Positions 1 to 9,792 of a stretch of 54,860 nucleotides of DNA are shown here, in pieces. Under the pieces are notes generated by a model, which made no database searches, had not been told where the DNA came from, and saw only the letters and a list, made by a program, of their open reading frames with translations. The DNA is from Holophagales bacterium. GTDB taxonomy: Bacteria; Acidobacteriota; Thermoanaerobaculia; Multivoradales; Multivoraceae. Made by a program: the position numbers and the translations under genes. Location of the stretch: the NCBI GenBank assembly GCA_009837085.1, contig VXUF01000040.1:1-54860 (forward strand). The letters are read 5' to 3'. Position 1 is the first letter of the stretch. Every line of letters starts with the position of its first letter.

Positions 1-1014
1 GCGCGCGGCCGCGGCCACCCGGGTCCCGCCCTCGAACACGCTGCCCTTGGCGCCCCGGTAGGGGCCGTTGTCGCCGATGCCGACCGAGCCGCCGTTGTCG
101 CTGAAGAACAGGACGAGCGTGTTGTCGGCGATGCCGTGACCGTCGATCGCGTCGAGGATGCGGCCGACGCCCTCGTCAAGCGAATGGACCATCGCCGCAT
201 GAACCCGGCGCCCGTTGCGGCGCCGCTCGTCGGCGGCAAGCGGCCGGCCGGCGGTCGACTCCTCCCAGCCGCGCGGAGGTTCGAGCGGCTCCAGATCGGC
301 GTAGCGCGGCAGGTCTTCCTCCTTCGCCTGCAGTGGCGAGTGCGGCGCGCTGAACGGAACGTAGAGGAAGAACGGCGCCTCGCCGCCGGCGTGGCGATCG
401 ATGAACCGCACCGCGTGCTCGGCCAGCAAGTCCGTGACGTAACCCTGCTCGTCGACCGACTCGTAGTCGTGGCTCCAGTCCCGCTCGCCCTCCCGTTCCT
501 TCGTGAAGTAGTCGACGGCCGTGTTGTGGCCCACGAACTCGGTGAAGCCGCGGCGCAGGGGGTGGTACTTGCGGTCGAAGTGGCCAAGGTGCCACTTGCC
601 GAAGATGCCGCGGTGCTCGTAGCCGGCCTTCGCCAGCACCTCCGGCAGCGTGACCTCCGAGGTGTCCATCCCGTAGTCGCGCCAGGGCGCGATCACCGCC
701 CGCATCAGGCCGAAGCGGATCGGATAGCGGCCCGTCATCAAGCCCGCTCGCGTCGGTGAACAGACCGGGGCGCTGTAGAAGCGCTCTAGTTGCACCCCTT
801 CGGCAGCGATCCGGTCGATGTTCGGGGTCGCGATCTCGCCGCCGTGGAAGCTGACGTCGTGCCGGCCGAGATCGTCGGGGACGATGAGGACGATGTTGGG
901 GAGGGGCGCTGAAACCGGTGCGGTCGGCGTCTGTGAGGCGCCGCACCCGGCGACAAGGACCGTCGCGGCGACTAGCAGGGACGCCTGGGAGAGACCCACC
1001 GAGTGGCTGGACAC
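1..1014 (-). CDS. Sulfatase lipoprotein, partial (C-terminus beyond window)
   Basis: This is the N-terminal 338 codons of a type I sulfatase; the frame stays open to the window edge. Translation from GTG at 1014 gives a lipoprotein signal with lipobox LVAGC (Cys24). It continues with the metal-binding stretch IVLIVPDD and the formylglycine motif CSPTR at Cys85, then FGKWHLG and FFSDNGG, all hallmarks of the alkaline-phosphatase-fold sulfatases. AGAAGGA lies 2 nt upstream of the GTG and supports this start; no ATG precedes the signal peptide. The enzyme would hydrolyse sulfate esters outside the cytoplasmic membrane and needs a formylglycine-generating enzyme, which is not in the window. It lies downstream of the ABC efflux operon on the same strand but is separated from it by a palindromic repeat. 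The substrate cannot be read from the sequence. Confidence 0.88.
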   Translation of the reverse strand, partial: MSSHSVGLSQASLLVAATVLVAGCGASQTPTAPVSAPLPNIVLIVPDDLGRHDVSFHGGEIATPNIDRIAAEGVQLERFYSAPVCSPTRAGLMTGRYPIRFGLMRAVIAPWRDYGMDTSEVTLPEVLAKAGYEHRGIFGKWHLGHFDRKYHPLRRGFTEFVGHNTAVDYFTKEREGERDWSHDYESVDEQGYVTDLLAEHAVRFIDRHAGGEAPFFLYVPFSAPHSPLQAKEEDLPRYADLEPLEPPRGWEESTAGRPLAADERRRNGRRVHAAMVHSLDEGVGRILDAIDGHGIADNTLVLFFSDNGGSVGIGDNGPYRGAKGSVFEGGTRVAAAAR

Positions 1015-1070
1015 CGTCCTTCTAGGGTACACGGCGACTCGGGCTCACCGTTTCGCGGCTCGCCTGAGTT

Positions 1071-1096
1071 CCGGCGGGGACGCCGGCGCACCCAGT
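1071..1096. repeat. REP-like palindrome, copy 1
   Basis: A hairpin with stem CCGGCG/CGCCGG and loop GGGA is followed by the tail CGCACCCAGT. The same 26 bases occur exactly at 39191-39216. Both copies lie within 10 nt of the stop codon of a minus-strand gene, here the ABC permease ending at 1099, so the element would be the first thing transcribed after that gene. It may act as a 3' stabiliser or terminator. There is no U-tract. Confidence 0.6.
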
Positions 1097-1098
1097 GT

Positions 1099-2256
1099 TT
1101 ACGCTTCGCGGAGAAGGTCGGTGATCTTCTGCCGCGAGGCGCCAAACGCCGGCAGCAGGCCGCCGAGGACGCCGGTCACGGTGGCCAGGAAGATGCCCGA
1201 GAAGAGGGCGAACGGCGTCGTGCGCAACTGGAACGTGATCTCGCTGAACGTCACCTGGTTCATCGTGCCGGTCTGGATCGCGTTGAGGGGAAGCGACAGC
1301 AGGGCGCCGAAGCCGCCCGCGACCACCCCGAGCAGCACCGCTTCCAGGAAGAAGCTGCCCATGATCGAGCGCCGCTTGAAACCGAGGGCGCGCAGGGTGC
1401 CGATCTCGCGGGCGCGGGCGGCGACCTGCGCGTACATCGTGTTCGCGGCGGCGAAGCAGGCGCCGATCGCCATCAGAACGGCGAGCACGTTGCCGAGGAT
1501 GATGAACTGGCCCGATGACGTGTCCGACTGAAGCTCGTAGTACTCGGGTTCCGTCAGGGCCTGCACCTGGAGCCGCTGGTCGGCCTTGACCGTGTCGATC
1601 AGGTTGCGCGCCGCGCCCGGCGACGCGGCCTGGAGCCGGGTCGACGAGTAGTAGCCGCTGCGGCGGAACGAATCGCCCAGGTCGCGGTAGTCCCCCCAGA
1701 TCTCGGAGCCGTGGGCGCCCACACCGGCGAACGTGCCGACGACCCGGAACGTGTTCCGGCCCATCTTGCGCTCGTCGCCGACCCGCAGGCCGAGCCGGCC
1801 GGCCAGGCTGCGGCCGACGATGATCTCGCCGCGGCCGGGCTCGAAGACCCGGCCCTCGGTGACCTCGAAGCCCGGCCGGATGGCGAACGCTCCGGGCTCG
1901 ACGCCGCGGACCATCACGTTCGTCTCGCTTCCGTCGACCCGCTTGAAGATCTGGATCGTGACCGTTTCGCCGGAAGCCATCACCGCGCCGTCGGCCGTTC
2001 GCTCGACGCCGGGCATCGCGGTCAGCAGCCGGTGGCTCTCCTGCGCGTAGGAACTCTCCATCTCCGCACGGGTGCCGTCGCGCATCACGATGACGACCGA
2101 CGGGTCTCCGGTGTCCGCGAAGGCCGCCCGCAGGCCGCCGGCGAGGGCGAGCACGCCGATGTAGACCAGGACGACGAAGCCGATCGAGGCCAGCGTCATG
2201 AACGCCACGCCGCGTCGCTCGAACAGGTTGCGGTAGGTGTACTTGATCGGGATCAT
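1099..2256 (-). CDS. ABC transporter permease, FtsX/MacB type (second permease)
   Basis: This 385-aa inner-membrane protein is the permease of a MacB/LolC-like ABC system. It has the usual four-helix layout: one helix near residues 18-40, a large extracytoplasmic domain, then three C-terminal helices (about 250-275, 300-330 and 350-375). The motif AREIGTLRALGFKRRSI before the third helix is the characteristic FtsX-domain coupling segment. The start ATG is preceded by GAGGAGA. It is the last of four co-directional genes (adaptor, ATPase, permease, permease) and sits 28 nt after the first permease. These systems export peptides, lipids or lipoproteins by mechanotransmission; the substrate cannot be read from the sequence. 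Confidence 0.88.
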   Translation of the reverse strand: MIPIKYTYRNLFERRGVAFMTLASIGFVVLVYIGVLALAGGLRAAFADTGDPSVVIVMRDGTRAEMESSYAQESHRLLTAMPGVERTADGAVMASGETVTIQIFKRVDGSETNVMVRGVEPGAFAIRPGFEVTEGRVFEPGRGEIIVGRSLAGRLGLRVGDERKMGRNTFRVVGTFAGVGAHGSEIWGDYRDLGDSFRRSGYYSSTRLQAASPGAARNLIDTVKADQRLQVQALTEPEYYELQSDTSSGQFIILGNVLAVLMAIGACFAAANTMYAQVAARAREIGTLRALGFKRRSIMGSFFLEAVLLGVVAGGFGALLSLPLNAIQTGTMNQVTFSEITFQLRTTPFALFSGIFLATVTGVLGGLLPAFGASRQKITDLLREA

Positions 2257-2284
2257 GCCGTCTCCTCGCGCGTTCCGGCCATCG

Positions 2285-3430
2285 TCAGAGCCGCCTCAGT
2301 CCGTCGACGATCTTGAGCCGCGCCGCCGCAACCGCCGGGAAAACACCGCTCAGCAGCCCGACCGAGATGCCGATCGTGACCGCGGTCACCAGCACCTGGG
2401 AATCGAGCGCGAAGCCGCCGAAGCCGAAACCCATTTGCTCCAGGAACGGCGTCGCGCCCTGAATGGCAACTGCTGTGAAGCCGACGCCGAGCAGGGAGCC
2501 CAGCACGCCGACCGCCAGGGACTCGCCGATCACCATGCCGAGCACCTGGTTGCGCCGGAAGCCCAGGGTACGGAGCACGGAAACCTCGGTGGTCCGCTCG
2601 CGCGCCGCCATCGCCATCGTGTTCGCGGTGATCAGGAAGATGGAGATGACGATCGCGAGTCCGATCATGGTGAAGAAGAACTGGATGTTGCCCAGCATCT
2701 CCGTGAACGAGGCCGCGAACGCCTCGGCGGTCTCCGCCCGCACCTGGTTGTCCGAGTTCTCGAACATGGCCTCGGCGGCCGCGATCACCGCGGGCGCCGC
2801 GTTCGGATCGTCGAGGCGCAGCCAGTAGGTGCCGTTCTGGCCGGGATTCCCCATCGCCTCTTCGACGTAGCGCCGGTGGAAGAAGATCTGCCGCTCCTGG
2901 CCCGGTTCGTCGTAGTCGAAGATCGCGCGCAACTGGAGTTCCACGTCGATCGGGAAGATGTCCCCCTTGATCGTGATGACGTCGCCGAGCGACCAGCCCT
3001 GGATCTCGGTCAGCTCGCGGCCGGCGGCGAAGGCGGTGCGCTGCTCCGCGAACGCCTCCCACTCCTCCTCGTTCCAGGTGTAGTCGTAGAAGACGCTCCG
3101 AAACGTCTCCGGATCGACGCTGAAGCGGGGAAAGAAGTTCTCCGGCCGCTGGTCCTTGTAGACGCCCTGGAACCAGTTCTGCGGCGTCACCGCGACCACG
3201 TTGTCGATCGTCCGAAGCCGCTGCTCGTACGCCTCGGGAAGCGGGAAGGTCAGCGAAATCGCGTTGCGCACGACCAGCCGATCGGGGATCTCGGACTCGT
3301 CGGCGAAGCTCATCGCATCGTTGACCACGCCCAGCAGCGACAGGATGAACAGCGCCATCGCCAGGCTGGCCATCGTCAGGAAGGTGCGGCGCTTGTTGCG
3401 CAGCAGATTGCGTCGAATCAGCTTGATCAT
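2285..3430 (-). CDS. ABC transporter permease, FtsX/MacB type (first permease)
   Basis: This 381-aa permease has the same topology as its downstream neighbour: helix 1 at residues 16-36, a periplasmic domain, then three C-terminal helices starting with one rich in I/F/V near 253-275. The segment ERTTEVSVLRTLGFRRNQV is the FtsX-family coupling region. Its ATG overlaps the stop of the ATPase gene by 4 nt, which indicates translational coupling. Two different permease genes with one ATPase suggest a heterodimeric transporter, as in LolCDE, rather than a homodimeric MacB with a fused ATPase. Confidence 0.88.
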   Translation of the reverse strand: MIKLIRRNLLRNKRRTFLTMASLAMALFILSLLGVVNDAMSFADESEIPDRLVVRNAISLTFPLPEAYEQRLRTIDNVVAVTPQNWFQGVYKDQRPENFFPRFSVDPETFRSVFYDYTWNEEEWEAFAEQRTAFAAGRELTEIQGWSLGDVITIKGDIFPIDVELQLRAIFDYDEPGQERQIFFHRRYVEEAMGNPGQNGTYWLRLDDPNAAPAVIAAAEAMFENSDNQVRAETAEAFAASFTEMLGNIQFFFTMIGLAIVISIFLITANTMAMAARERTTEVSVLRTLGFRRNQVLGMVIGESLAVGVLGSLLGVGFTAVAIQGATPFLEQMGFGFGGFALDSQVLVTAVTIGISVGLLSGVFPAVAAARLKIVDGLRRL

Positions 3431-4125
3431 GCTCCAGCTCCCGCGTCGCCCGACACCAGTTGTCCCTTGTCGAGCCGCACCAGGCGCTTCGCCCTCGCGG
3501 CCGCGTTCGGATCGTGGGTCACCATGAGAATCGTCTTGTTGAACTGCTCGTTCAGTTGACCGAGGAGGTCGAGGATCTCCCGCCCCGAGTCCGCGTCGAG
3601 ATCGCCCGTCGGCTCGTCGGCGAGCAGCAGCGTCGGGTCGGTGACGATCGCCCGGGCGATCGCCACTCGCTGTTCCTGCCCCCCCGAGAGCTGCCGGGGA
3701 TAGTGCTTCATCCGGTTCTGCAGCCCGACCACCGAGAGCGCGGTCTCGACCCGCCGCTTCCGCGCCGCCCGCGACCCGCGCCGCAGCGTCAGCGGCAGCT
3801 CCACGTTCTCATAGGCCGTCAGCACCGGAATCAGGTTGTAGAACTGAAAGATGAAGCCGATGTGCCGCTGGCGCCACCTGGCCAGTCTGCTCTCGTTCAT
3901 CCGGCTCACCTGTTCGCCGGCGACAACGAGATCGCCGCTGCTCGGCTGGTCGATGCCGGCGAGCAGGTTGAGCAGCGTGCTCTTGCCGGACCCGGACGGC
4001 CCCATCAGGGCGACGAAGTCGCCCGCCTCGACGTTCAGGGTGATGCCCTGGAGCACCTTCAGCTCGAAGGCGTCGCGCCGGTAGTTCTTCGTCACGTCGC
4101 GCATCTGGACGACGGTTTCAGCCAT
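3427..4125 (-). CDS. ABC transporter ATP-binding protein, MacB/LolD type
   Basis: This 232-aa cytoplasmic ATPase powers the two permeases encoded after it. Visible motifs are Walker [10 protein letters not shown] (residues 42-50), the family-typical [18 protein letters not shown] around the Q-loop, signature [14 protein letters not shown], Walker [13 protein letters not shown] and switch histidine in [13 protein letters not shown] and EPTGDLD are typical of the MacB/LolD/FtsE subgroup. The length is normal for a stand-alone subunit. It begins 37 nt after the adaptor gene and overlaps the first permease by 4 nt. Confidence 0.95.
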   Translation of the reverse strand: MAETVVQMRDVTKNYRRDAFELKVLQGITLNVEAGDFVALMGPSGSGKSTLLNLLAGIDQPSSGDLVVAGEQVSRMNESRLARWRQRHIGFIFQFYNLIPVLTAYENVELPLTLRRGSRAARKRRVETALSVVGLQNRMKHYPRQLSGGQEQRVAIARAIVTDPTLLLADEPTGDLDADSGREILDLLGQLNEQFNKTILMVTHDPNAAARAKRLVRLDKGQLVSGDAGAGA

Positions 4126-4162
4126 CTATCAGCTCCCTCGTTGGACTCTGTCTGCCTGACTT

Positions 4163-5398
4163 CTAGGAGGCCTCGCGTACCCGCAGGCCCGGTGTGAGCT
4201 CCGGCGTCGGACTTCGCACGACGACCTCGCCGCCGCGAAGCCCCGATAGCACCTCGAACTGGTTGCCGTCCTGCTCCAGGCCGAGCTGGATCGGCGCCCG
4301 CTCCAGTTGGCCGTCGCGCAGGAGCAGCACGTAGTCGCCGCCGCCGTCGTTCACCACCGCCTCCGCCGCGACCAGGATCTTCGGCTCCGCCTGGAGCACG
4401 GTCTCATCGACACCCTCCTGCAGGAAGGTGACGCTGCAGCTCATGTCCGGCACCAGGCGCGCGTCGCGGTCGTCGATCGTGACCTTGACCTGGACCACGG
4501 CGCGCTGCCGGTCGGCGGTCGGCACGATCTGCCGCAGCGTGCCGTGGTACTCGTGGTCCGGCACGGCGTCGACCTTGATCGTTGCCGGCTGGCCGAGCTG
4601 GATCCGGGCGATGAAGCTCTCGTTGATGTCCGCCTCGACCTCGAGCGAGGTCGGATCGGCGATGCGGACCAGCGCGCCGGTGGCCTGCTGGCTGGTGAAT
4701 CCTCCCGGCGCGACCATCTCCCCAACTTCGACCGTCCGCTCGATGACCACCCCGTCGACTGGAGCGCTGATCACCGTGTAGGCGAGCTGCGCCTCGATCG
4801 ACTCCAGGTTCGCCCGCGCCGTGCCCACCTGGGCCCGCGTCACGTGAAGCTGGGTTACCGCCGCGTCCAGGTCGGCGGAAGGCGCAACGCCCGCCTCGAC
4901 GATCCGCCGCTGGCGTGCCTCCTCCCGTATCGCATCGGCGAGCCGCGCGGTCGCCTCGATCAGCGACGCCTGGGCGCGGCGCACCGCCGCCTCGAGGTCA
5001 TCGCTGTCGAGCACCGCGATCACGTCGCCGGCCGCCACCGCGTCGCCCTCGTCGACGTGGAGCTCGGTGATCCGGCCGATGATCTTCGCCCCCACCGCCG
5101 CCCGCACCCGCGCGTAGGTGTAGCCCGTCGCGGTGAGCACGGTCGACGCCTGCTCGGGCGTCAGGCGCTGGACCGTCGTCGTCTCGACCTCGGGCATGAG
5201 GAAGGGCACGTACTGGTCGGGGGGCACCCGATAGAAGGCGAAGACCGCGGCCGCCACGAGCAGCAGCACGATCCCCCACTTGATGAAGCGTCCGCGGCGG
5301 GGCCGGTACTCGTACTCGTCGTCGTCGCGCAGGATGGACAGATCCGGCCGCGGCGGCGAGAGTTCGGGACCGTCGCCCTGACTGGCAGGTGCGCTCAC
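4163..5398 (-). CDS. Periplasmic adaptor (membrane fusion protein), HlyD/MacA family
   Basis: This 411-aa adaptor would bridge the inner-membrane ABC transporter to an outer-membrane channel. A short cytoplasmic N-terminus is followed by one transmembrane anchor (about residues 39-56) and then a biotinyl-lipoyl-like half around VGAKIIGRITELHVDEGDAV. An alpha-hairpin rich in A/R/E follows, then the second lipoyl half (ISAPVDGVVIERTVEVGEMV), beta-barrel and membrane-proximal domains. The start is GTG at 5398 with no clear Shine-Dalgarno sequence, so it is uncertain by some codons. It is the first gene of the four-gene efflux operon. No outer-membrane channel gene is adjacent. Confidence 0.88.
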   Translation of the reverse strand: MSAPASQGDGPELSPPRPDLSILRDDDEYEYRPRRGRFIKWGIVLLLVAAAVFAFYRVPPDQYVPFLMPEVETTTVQRLTPEQASTVLTATGYTYARVRAAVGAKIIGRITELHVDEGDAVAAGDVIAVLDSDDLEAAVRRAQASLIEATARLADAIREEARQRRIVEAGVAPSADLDAAVTQLHVTRAQVGTARANLESIEAQLAYTVISAPVDGVVIERTVEVGEMVAPGGFTSQQATGALVRIADPTSLEVEADINESFIARIQLGQPATIKVDAVPDHEYHGTLRQIVPTADRQRAVVQVKVTIDDRDARLVPDMSCSVTFLQEGVDETVLQAEPKILVAAEAVVNDGGGDYVLLLRDGQLERAPIQLGLEQDGNQFEVLSGLRGGEVVVRSPTPELTPGLRVREAS

Positions 5399-5509
5399 CG
5401 GCGCACCACTGGCTTCGGCGGACTGGCGCCGCCGGCCGATCGTTCCATGCCGCGCATTCTATGGTTCTGGTTTACGCGGCGTGGAACCGATGGTTTCGGC
5501 GAGCGTCAG

Positions 5510-6676
5510 CTACTCCTCGCGTGCCTGGCGAAGGGAGTCGTCCGTCATGAACAGGTACTCCGTCACCTGCCGGTACGTTTCTCCGGGCCGCAGAACGGTG
5601 CTCGGGAAACCGGGTTGGTTCGGAGAGTCGGGGAAGTGCTGGGTTTCGAGGCAGAGGCCCCCTCGGTGCGGATACGGTCGGCCACCCTTTCCCACCAAGG
5701 TGCCGTCGAGGAAGTTCCCGGTGTAGAGCTGCAAGCCAGGAGCGGTCGTCGTGACGAGTAGCAGCCGACCGCTCTCCGGCTCATGGAGCCGTGCAACCGT
5801 TACCGGTTCGTCCCCCTCGTCCGCCGGTTCGTCGACCACCCAGTTGTGGTCATAGCCGCCACCGAAGCGAAGCTGCTCGAAATCGTCGTCGATCCGGTCG
5901 CCGATCCGCGTTGGAGGAACGAAACGCATTGGCGTCCCCAAGACGGACGCGATCTCGCCTGTGGGAATCAAGTCGGCATCGACCGGCGTGTAGGACAGGC
6001 TTTCCAAGCCGAGTTCGTGATCCAGGATGTCCCCTTCGCCTTCCCCCTTCAGATTGAAGTAGGAGTGGAAGGACAGGTTCACCACGGTCGGCTGGTCCGT
6101 CGTTGCCTCCGCTTCGATGCGAAGATCGTCGACGCCCAGGATGTACCGCACTTCGAAGTCGACGTTGCCCGGGTAGCCCTCCTCGCCGTCAGGACTCCTG
6201 TAACGGAGCGCTACCCCGCGACCATGTTCGGTCCTGATCGGTTCGCCGTCCCAGACCACCCGGGTCAGCCCGCGCACGCCGCCGTGGAGGCTGTTTTCGC
6301 CGTCGTTCCGTGGCAGGTTGTAGGTCTTGCCGTCCAGCGTGAACTGGCCGCCGGCGATCCGGTTCGCGTAACGGCCGACGACGGCCCCAAAGTAGGGGTT
6401 CGTGTCCGCGAGATAGGAATCCAGATCGTTGAAGCCGAGTACAACGTCGGCGAACTCGCCGTCGCGATCCGCAGCGGTCAACGACACGATCGCACCGCCC
6501 AGTTCGGCGATCTCGACCACGGTGCCGGACCGCGACTCGAGGCGGAACAGCTCGACCTCCTCGCCGTCGACTTCGCCCCAAGGGCGTCTGGTCACCTCCA
6601 CGAAGAGTCCAGGATCAAGGAGACAGCCGCCGGTCGCCAGGGCGGCCACCAGGACGAGGAGAACAAAGGACCGCAT
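5510..6676 (-). CDS. galM: Aldose 1-epimerase (mutarotase), exported
   Basis: This 388-aa protein interconverts alpha and beta anomers of aldoses. The N-terminus is a signal peptide that may be lipoprotein-type (Cys18 after ATGG; the lipobox is imperfect). Conserved GalM features follow: [12 protein letters not shown], catalytic-site histidines His131 (NSLHGG) and His204 (SFHSYFN), Asp276 (DHNW), and the general-base Glu344 ([13 protein letters not shown]). Its length exceeds the usual 340-350 aa mainly because of the signal sequence. It is transcribed divergently from the fumarase, with 64 nt between the two starts. Export implies action on sugars outside the cytoplasm, unlike the cytosolic E. 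coli enzyme. Confidence 0.92.
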   Translation of the reverse strand: MRSFVLLVLVAALATGGCLLDPGLFVEVTRRPWGEVDGEEVELFRLESRSGTVVEIAELGGAIVSLTAADRDGEFADVVLGFNDLDSYLADTNPYFGAVVGRYANRIAGGQFTLDGKTYNLPRNDGENSLHGGVRGLTRVVWDGEPIRTEHGRGVALRYRSPDGEEGYPGNVDFEVRYILGVDDLRIEAEATTDQPTVVNLSFHSYFNLKGEGEGDILDHELGLESLSYTPVDADLIPTGEIASVLGTPMRFVPPTRIGDRIDDDFEQLRFGGGYDHNWVVDEPADEGDEPVTVARLHEPESGRLLLVTTTAPGLQLYTGNFLDGTLVGKGGRPYPHRGGLCLETQHFPDSPNQPGFPSTVLRPGETYRQVTEYLFMTDDSLRQAREE

Positions 6677-6740
6677 GAAGCACGGTGCAGACTACCGAAC
6701 TTGCTTCGCGGTCATCCGTCGCGCAGACTCAAGGACAGCC

Positions 6741-8393
6741 ATGCCTGACTTCCAGCACCAGCACATGTTCGAACACGCCGGCGACGAGCCGGAGTACCGT
6801 CGGTTGACGTCCGACCACGTCCGCGTCGAGTCCGCCGGCGGCCGCGAGACCCTCCATGTCGATCCCGAGGCGCTGCGGCTGATCGCCCGCGACGCGATGG
6901 ACGACATCGCCCACCTGCTGCGCGCCAGCCACCTGGAGCAGTTGCGCCGCGTCCTGGACGACCCGGAGGCGTCGGCGAACGATCGCTTCGTGGCGATGGA
7001 GCTGCTGAAGAACGCGAACATCGCCGCCGGCCGGGAACTGCCCGGCTGCCAGGACACCGGCACCGCGATCGTCCTCGGCTACAAGGGCCAGGACGTCTAC
7101 ACCGACTTCGACGACGAGGAGGAACTCTGCCGCGGCATCTTCGACGCCTACCAGGAGCGGAACCTCCGCTACTCCCAGATGGCGCCGCTGTCGATGTACG
7201 AGGAGAAGAACACCGGCACCAACCTGCCCGCACAAGTCGACCTCTACGCGGCGCGCGGCGACGAGTACCGCTTCCTGTTCATCGCCAAGGGCGGCGGCTC
7301 GGCGAACAAGTGCTTCCTGTACCAGGAAACGAAGGCGATCCTGAACCCGATCTCGCTGACGAACTTCGTCGACGAGAAGCTGCGCACTCTCGGCACGTCG
7401 GCCTGCCCGCCCTACCACATCGCCCTGGTCGTCGGCGGTACCTCGGCCGAGGCGACGATGAAGACGCTCAAGCTCGCGACGTGCCACGCGCTCGACGACC
7501 TGCCGACGAGCGGCAACGAGCGCGGCCGCGCCTTCCGCGACCTGGAGATGGAGCAGCGGATCTTCGATCTCTGCACCCGGATCGGGATCGGCGCCCAGTT
7601 CGGCGGCAAGTACTTCGCCCACGACGTGCGGGTCATCCGGCTTCCCCGTCACGGCGCCTCGCTTCCGGTGGGCCTCGGTGTGTCCTGCTCGGCCGACCGC
7701 CAGATCCTGGGCCGGATCAACCGCGACGGGGTCTTCCTGGAGCAGCTCGAAGAGAACCCGGCCAGGTACCTGCCCGACATCGACGAGAACGAACTCAGCG
7801 GCCAGGTCGTCGCCATCGACCTGAACCGGCCGATGGACGAGATCCGGGCCGAGCTGTCGAAGTACCCGGTCGCCACCCGGCTGGCGCTCACCGGCCCGAT
7901 GGTCGTCGCCCGCGACATCGCTCACGCCCGGCTCAAGGAACTGCTGGACCGCGGCGAGGACCTGCCTCGGTACTTCAAGGACCAGCCCGTCTACTACGCC
8001 GGCCCCGCGAAGAAACCCGAAGGCAAGGCGTCCGGCTCGTTCGGGCCGACGACCGCGGGGCGGATGGACCCCTACGTCGACCTGTTCCAGAGCCATGGCG
8101 GCAGCATGGTCATGCTGGCCAAGGGCAACCGTTCGCCTGAAGTCCGCCGTGCCTGCCAGGAGCACGGCGGCTTCTATCTCGGCTCGATCGGCGGTCCGGC
8201 GGCGGCACTCGCCGAGCAGAGTATCCGGAAGGTCGAGCTGCGCGAGTTCGAGGATCTCGGCATGGAGGCCATCTGGCAGATCGAGGTCGAGAACTTCCCC
8301 GCTATCATCGTGATCGACGACAAGGGGAACGATTTCTTCGCTCCGTTCGCCAAAACGCGAGCTGTCGCGATCGGAGGCGGAAGAAAAAACTAG
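6741..8393 (+). CDS. fumA: Fumarate hydratase, class I ([4Fe-4S])
   Basis: This 550-aa cytoplasmic enzyme converts fumarate to L-malate in the TCA cycle. The three cluster cysteines are Cys103 (GCQDTGT), Cys222 (TSACPPYH) and Cys316 (VSCSADRQ), offset by two residues from Cys105, Cys224 and Cys318 of E. coli FumA. The length matches the single-chain class I enzymes, with alpha and beta domains fused. The frame is open further upstream to 6429, but that part is antisense to the epimerase gene. ATG 6741, with AAGGA just upstream, gives the correct family N-terminus. Class I enzymes are oxygen-sensitive. Confidence 0.96.
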   Translation: MPDFQHQHMFEHAGDEPEYRRLTSDHVRVESAGGRETLHVDPEALRLIARDAMDDIAHLLRASHLEQLRRVLDDPEASANDRFVAMELLKNANIAAGRELPGCQDTGTAIVLGYKGQDVYTDFDDEEELCRGIFDAYQERNLRYSQMAPLSMYEEKNTGTNLPAQVDLYAARGDEYRFLFIAKGGGSANKCFLYQETKAILNPISLTNFVDEKLRTLGTSACPPYHIALVVGGTSAEATMKTLKLATCHALDDLPTSGNERGRAFRDLEMEQRIFDLCTRIGIGAQFGGKYFAHDVRVIRLPRHGASLPVGLGVSCSADRQILGRINRDGVFLEQLEENPARYLPDIDENELSGQVVAIDLNRPMDEIRAELSKYPVATRLALTGPMVVARDIAHARLKELLDRGEDLPRYFKDQPVYYAGPAKKPEGKASGSFGPTTAGRMDPYVDLFQSHGGSMVMLAKGNRSPEVRRACQEHGGFYLGSIGGPAAALAEQSIRKVELREFEDLGMEAIWQIEVENFPAIIVIDDKGNDFFAPFAKTRAVAIGGGRKN

Positions 8394-8419
8394 AAGATGC
8401 CCTGTTTCTCCCCGAGAAA

Positions 8420-9781
8420 ATGACTCGCACAGCCAAATTTGTCGAAAAACTCGCCTCCTCGGCCCTGTTTCTCTCGGTTTTCTTCGCCGCCACAGTGGCG
8501 ACCGCTCAGCGAGCCACCTACCCGCCTGGAGAATTCGCGGAACGACGGGCGCGCCTCTGCGAACGCCTGGACGGCGGCGCGGTGCTCATGTTTTCGGAGA
8601 CCATGCCGCGCTACGGCGCCCGCTTCCGGCAGGACCACGACTTCTTCTACCTGACCGGGTACGAGGGCCGGAACGCCGTACTTCTGCTTGAGGTCGAAGG
8701 CTGCGAGGCCCGCCTCTACCTGCCCCACCAGGGCGCCCGCGAGAAGTTCATCGACGGGCCGAACTGGCTCTATGCCCCCGAGCAGGCCGAAGGCAGAGGC
8801 TTCGATGTCGACCACCTCGCCTACCTGCCCGAGCACCTGGCCCGTCGCCGTGGCCGGATGCCGGGAGAGGCCGGGAAGCTGCTCTGGATGCGTCTCGGCG
8901 AGCGCGACGAACTCGACCTCGCCCGCAGCGAGAAGGGGCTGTACCTCGGCCGGCGCGAGCAGAACCCCTGGGGCGGCCAGCCGACCGAGCAGGCCCACCA
9001 GATCGCGACGATCCGGAGCCGTTATCCATACGCAGAGCTGCGCGATCTGACGCCGCATCTCGACCGCCTGCGGACGATCAAGACGCCGCGGGAGATCGAG
9101 ATCCTGCGTCGGGCCGGCAGGGTCAGCGCCGACGGCATCGCGGCGGCGATCCGCGCCACCCGCACCGGCGGCTGGGAGTACGAGCTGGAGGCCGCGGCCA
9201 AGCACGTCTTCCTGAAGCACGGCGCCGAGATGGAGGCCTACCCCGCGATCGTCGGCTCAGGTCCCAACGGCCTGATCTGGCACTGGGTGAAGAACGACCG
9301 GCAACTACAGGACGGCGACCTGGTCGTCATGGACTACGGCGCCTCCTTCGCCTACCTGACGATGGACATCACCCGCACTTGGCCGATCAATGGGAAGTTC
9401 GACGCGGTCCAGGAGCGCGCCTACCGCGCCGTGCTGGAAGCGCAGAAGGCGATCATCGCCGCGATGCGCCCGGGCGTCACCCGGCGCGAGACCACCGCGA
9501 TCTGCCGGGAGATCTACGACCGCTGGGGCTTCGAGGACAAGCCCGCCCACGGGGCCGGTCACTTCGTCGGTCTCTCCGTCCACGACGTCGGCGACAGCTC
9601 CCTGCCCTTCGAGCCGGGCATGGTCATCGCCGTCGAACCGATCCTCGAGATCCCGGAGCGGAACATCCACATCCGGATCGAGGACACGGTGCTGATCACC
9701 GAAGGCGAGCCGGAGATCCTGAGTGCGGCTGTGCCGAAGGAGGTCGATGCGCTGCTCGCCCTGGTCGGAGCCGCTCGCTAG
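8420..9781 (+). CDS. pepP: Exported Xaa-Pro aminopeptidase (M24B)
   Basis: This 453-aa metallopeptidase removes N-terminal residues preceding proline. A signal peptide (about residues 1-29, ending ATAQ) makes it extracytoplasmic, unlike classical PepP. It has an aminopeptidase-P N-terminal domain, then the pita-bread fold with all five dimetal ligands: Asp305 (VVMDYGA), Asp316 (MDITRTW), His381 (GAGHFVG), Glu406 (VEPILE) and Glu421 (RIEDTV). It begins 26 nt after the fumarase stop, probably in the same transcript, and converges with the hydrolase gene. No Shine-Dalgarno sequence is visible; a small hairpin abuts the ATG. Confidence 0.93.
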   Translation: MTRTAKFVEKLASSALFLSVFFAATVATAQRATYPPGEFAERRARLCERLDGGAVLMFSETMPRYGARFRQDHDFFYLTGYEGRNAVLLLEVEGCEARLYLPHQGAREKFIDGPNWLYAPEQAEGRGFDVDHLAYLPEHLARRRGRMPGEAGKLLWMRLGERDELDLARSEKGLYLGRREQNPWGGQPTEQAHQIATIRSRYPYAELRDLTPHLDRLRTIKTPREIEILRRAGRVSADGIAAAIRATRTGGWEYELEAAAKHVFLKHGAEMEAYPAIVGSGPNGLIWHWVKNDRQLQDGDLVVMDYGASFAYLTMDITRTWPINGKFDAVQERAYRAVLEAQKAIIAAMRPGVTRRETTAICREIYDRWGFEDKPAHGAGHFVGLSVHDVGDSSLPFEPGMVIAVEPILEIPERNIHIRIEDTVLITEGEPEILSAAVPKEVDALLALVGAAR

Positions 9782-9792
9782 CCGCCACTTCG

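Noticed and set aside
2237..3559. A 440-codon plus-strand open frame
   Set aside because: It is antisense to a clear FtsX permease and the ATPase end, with no domain or ribosome-binding support.
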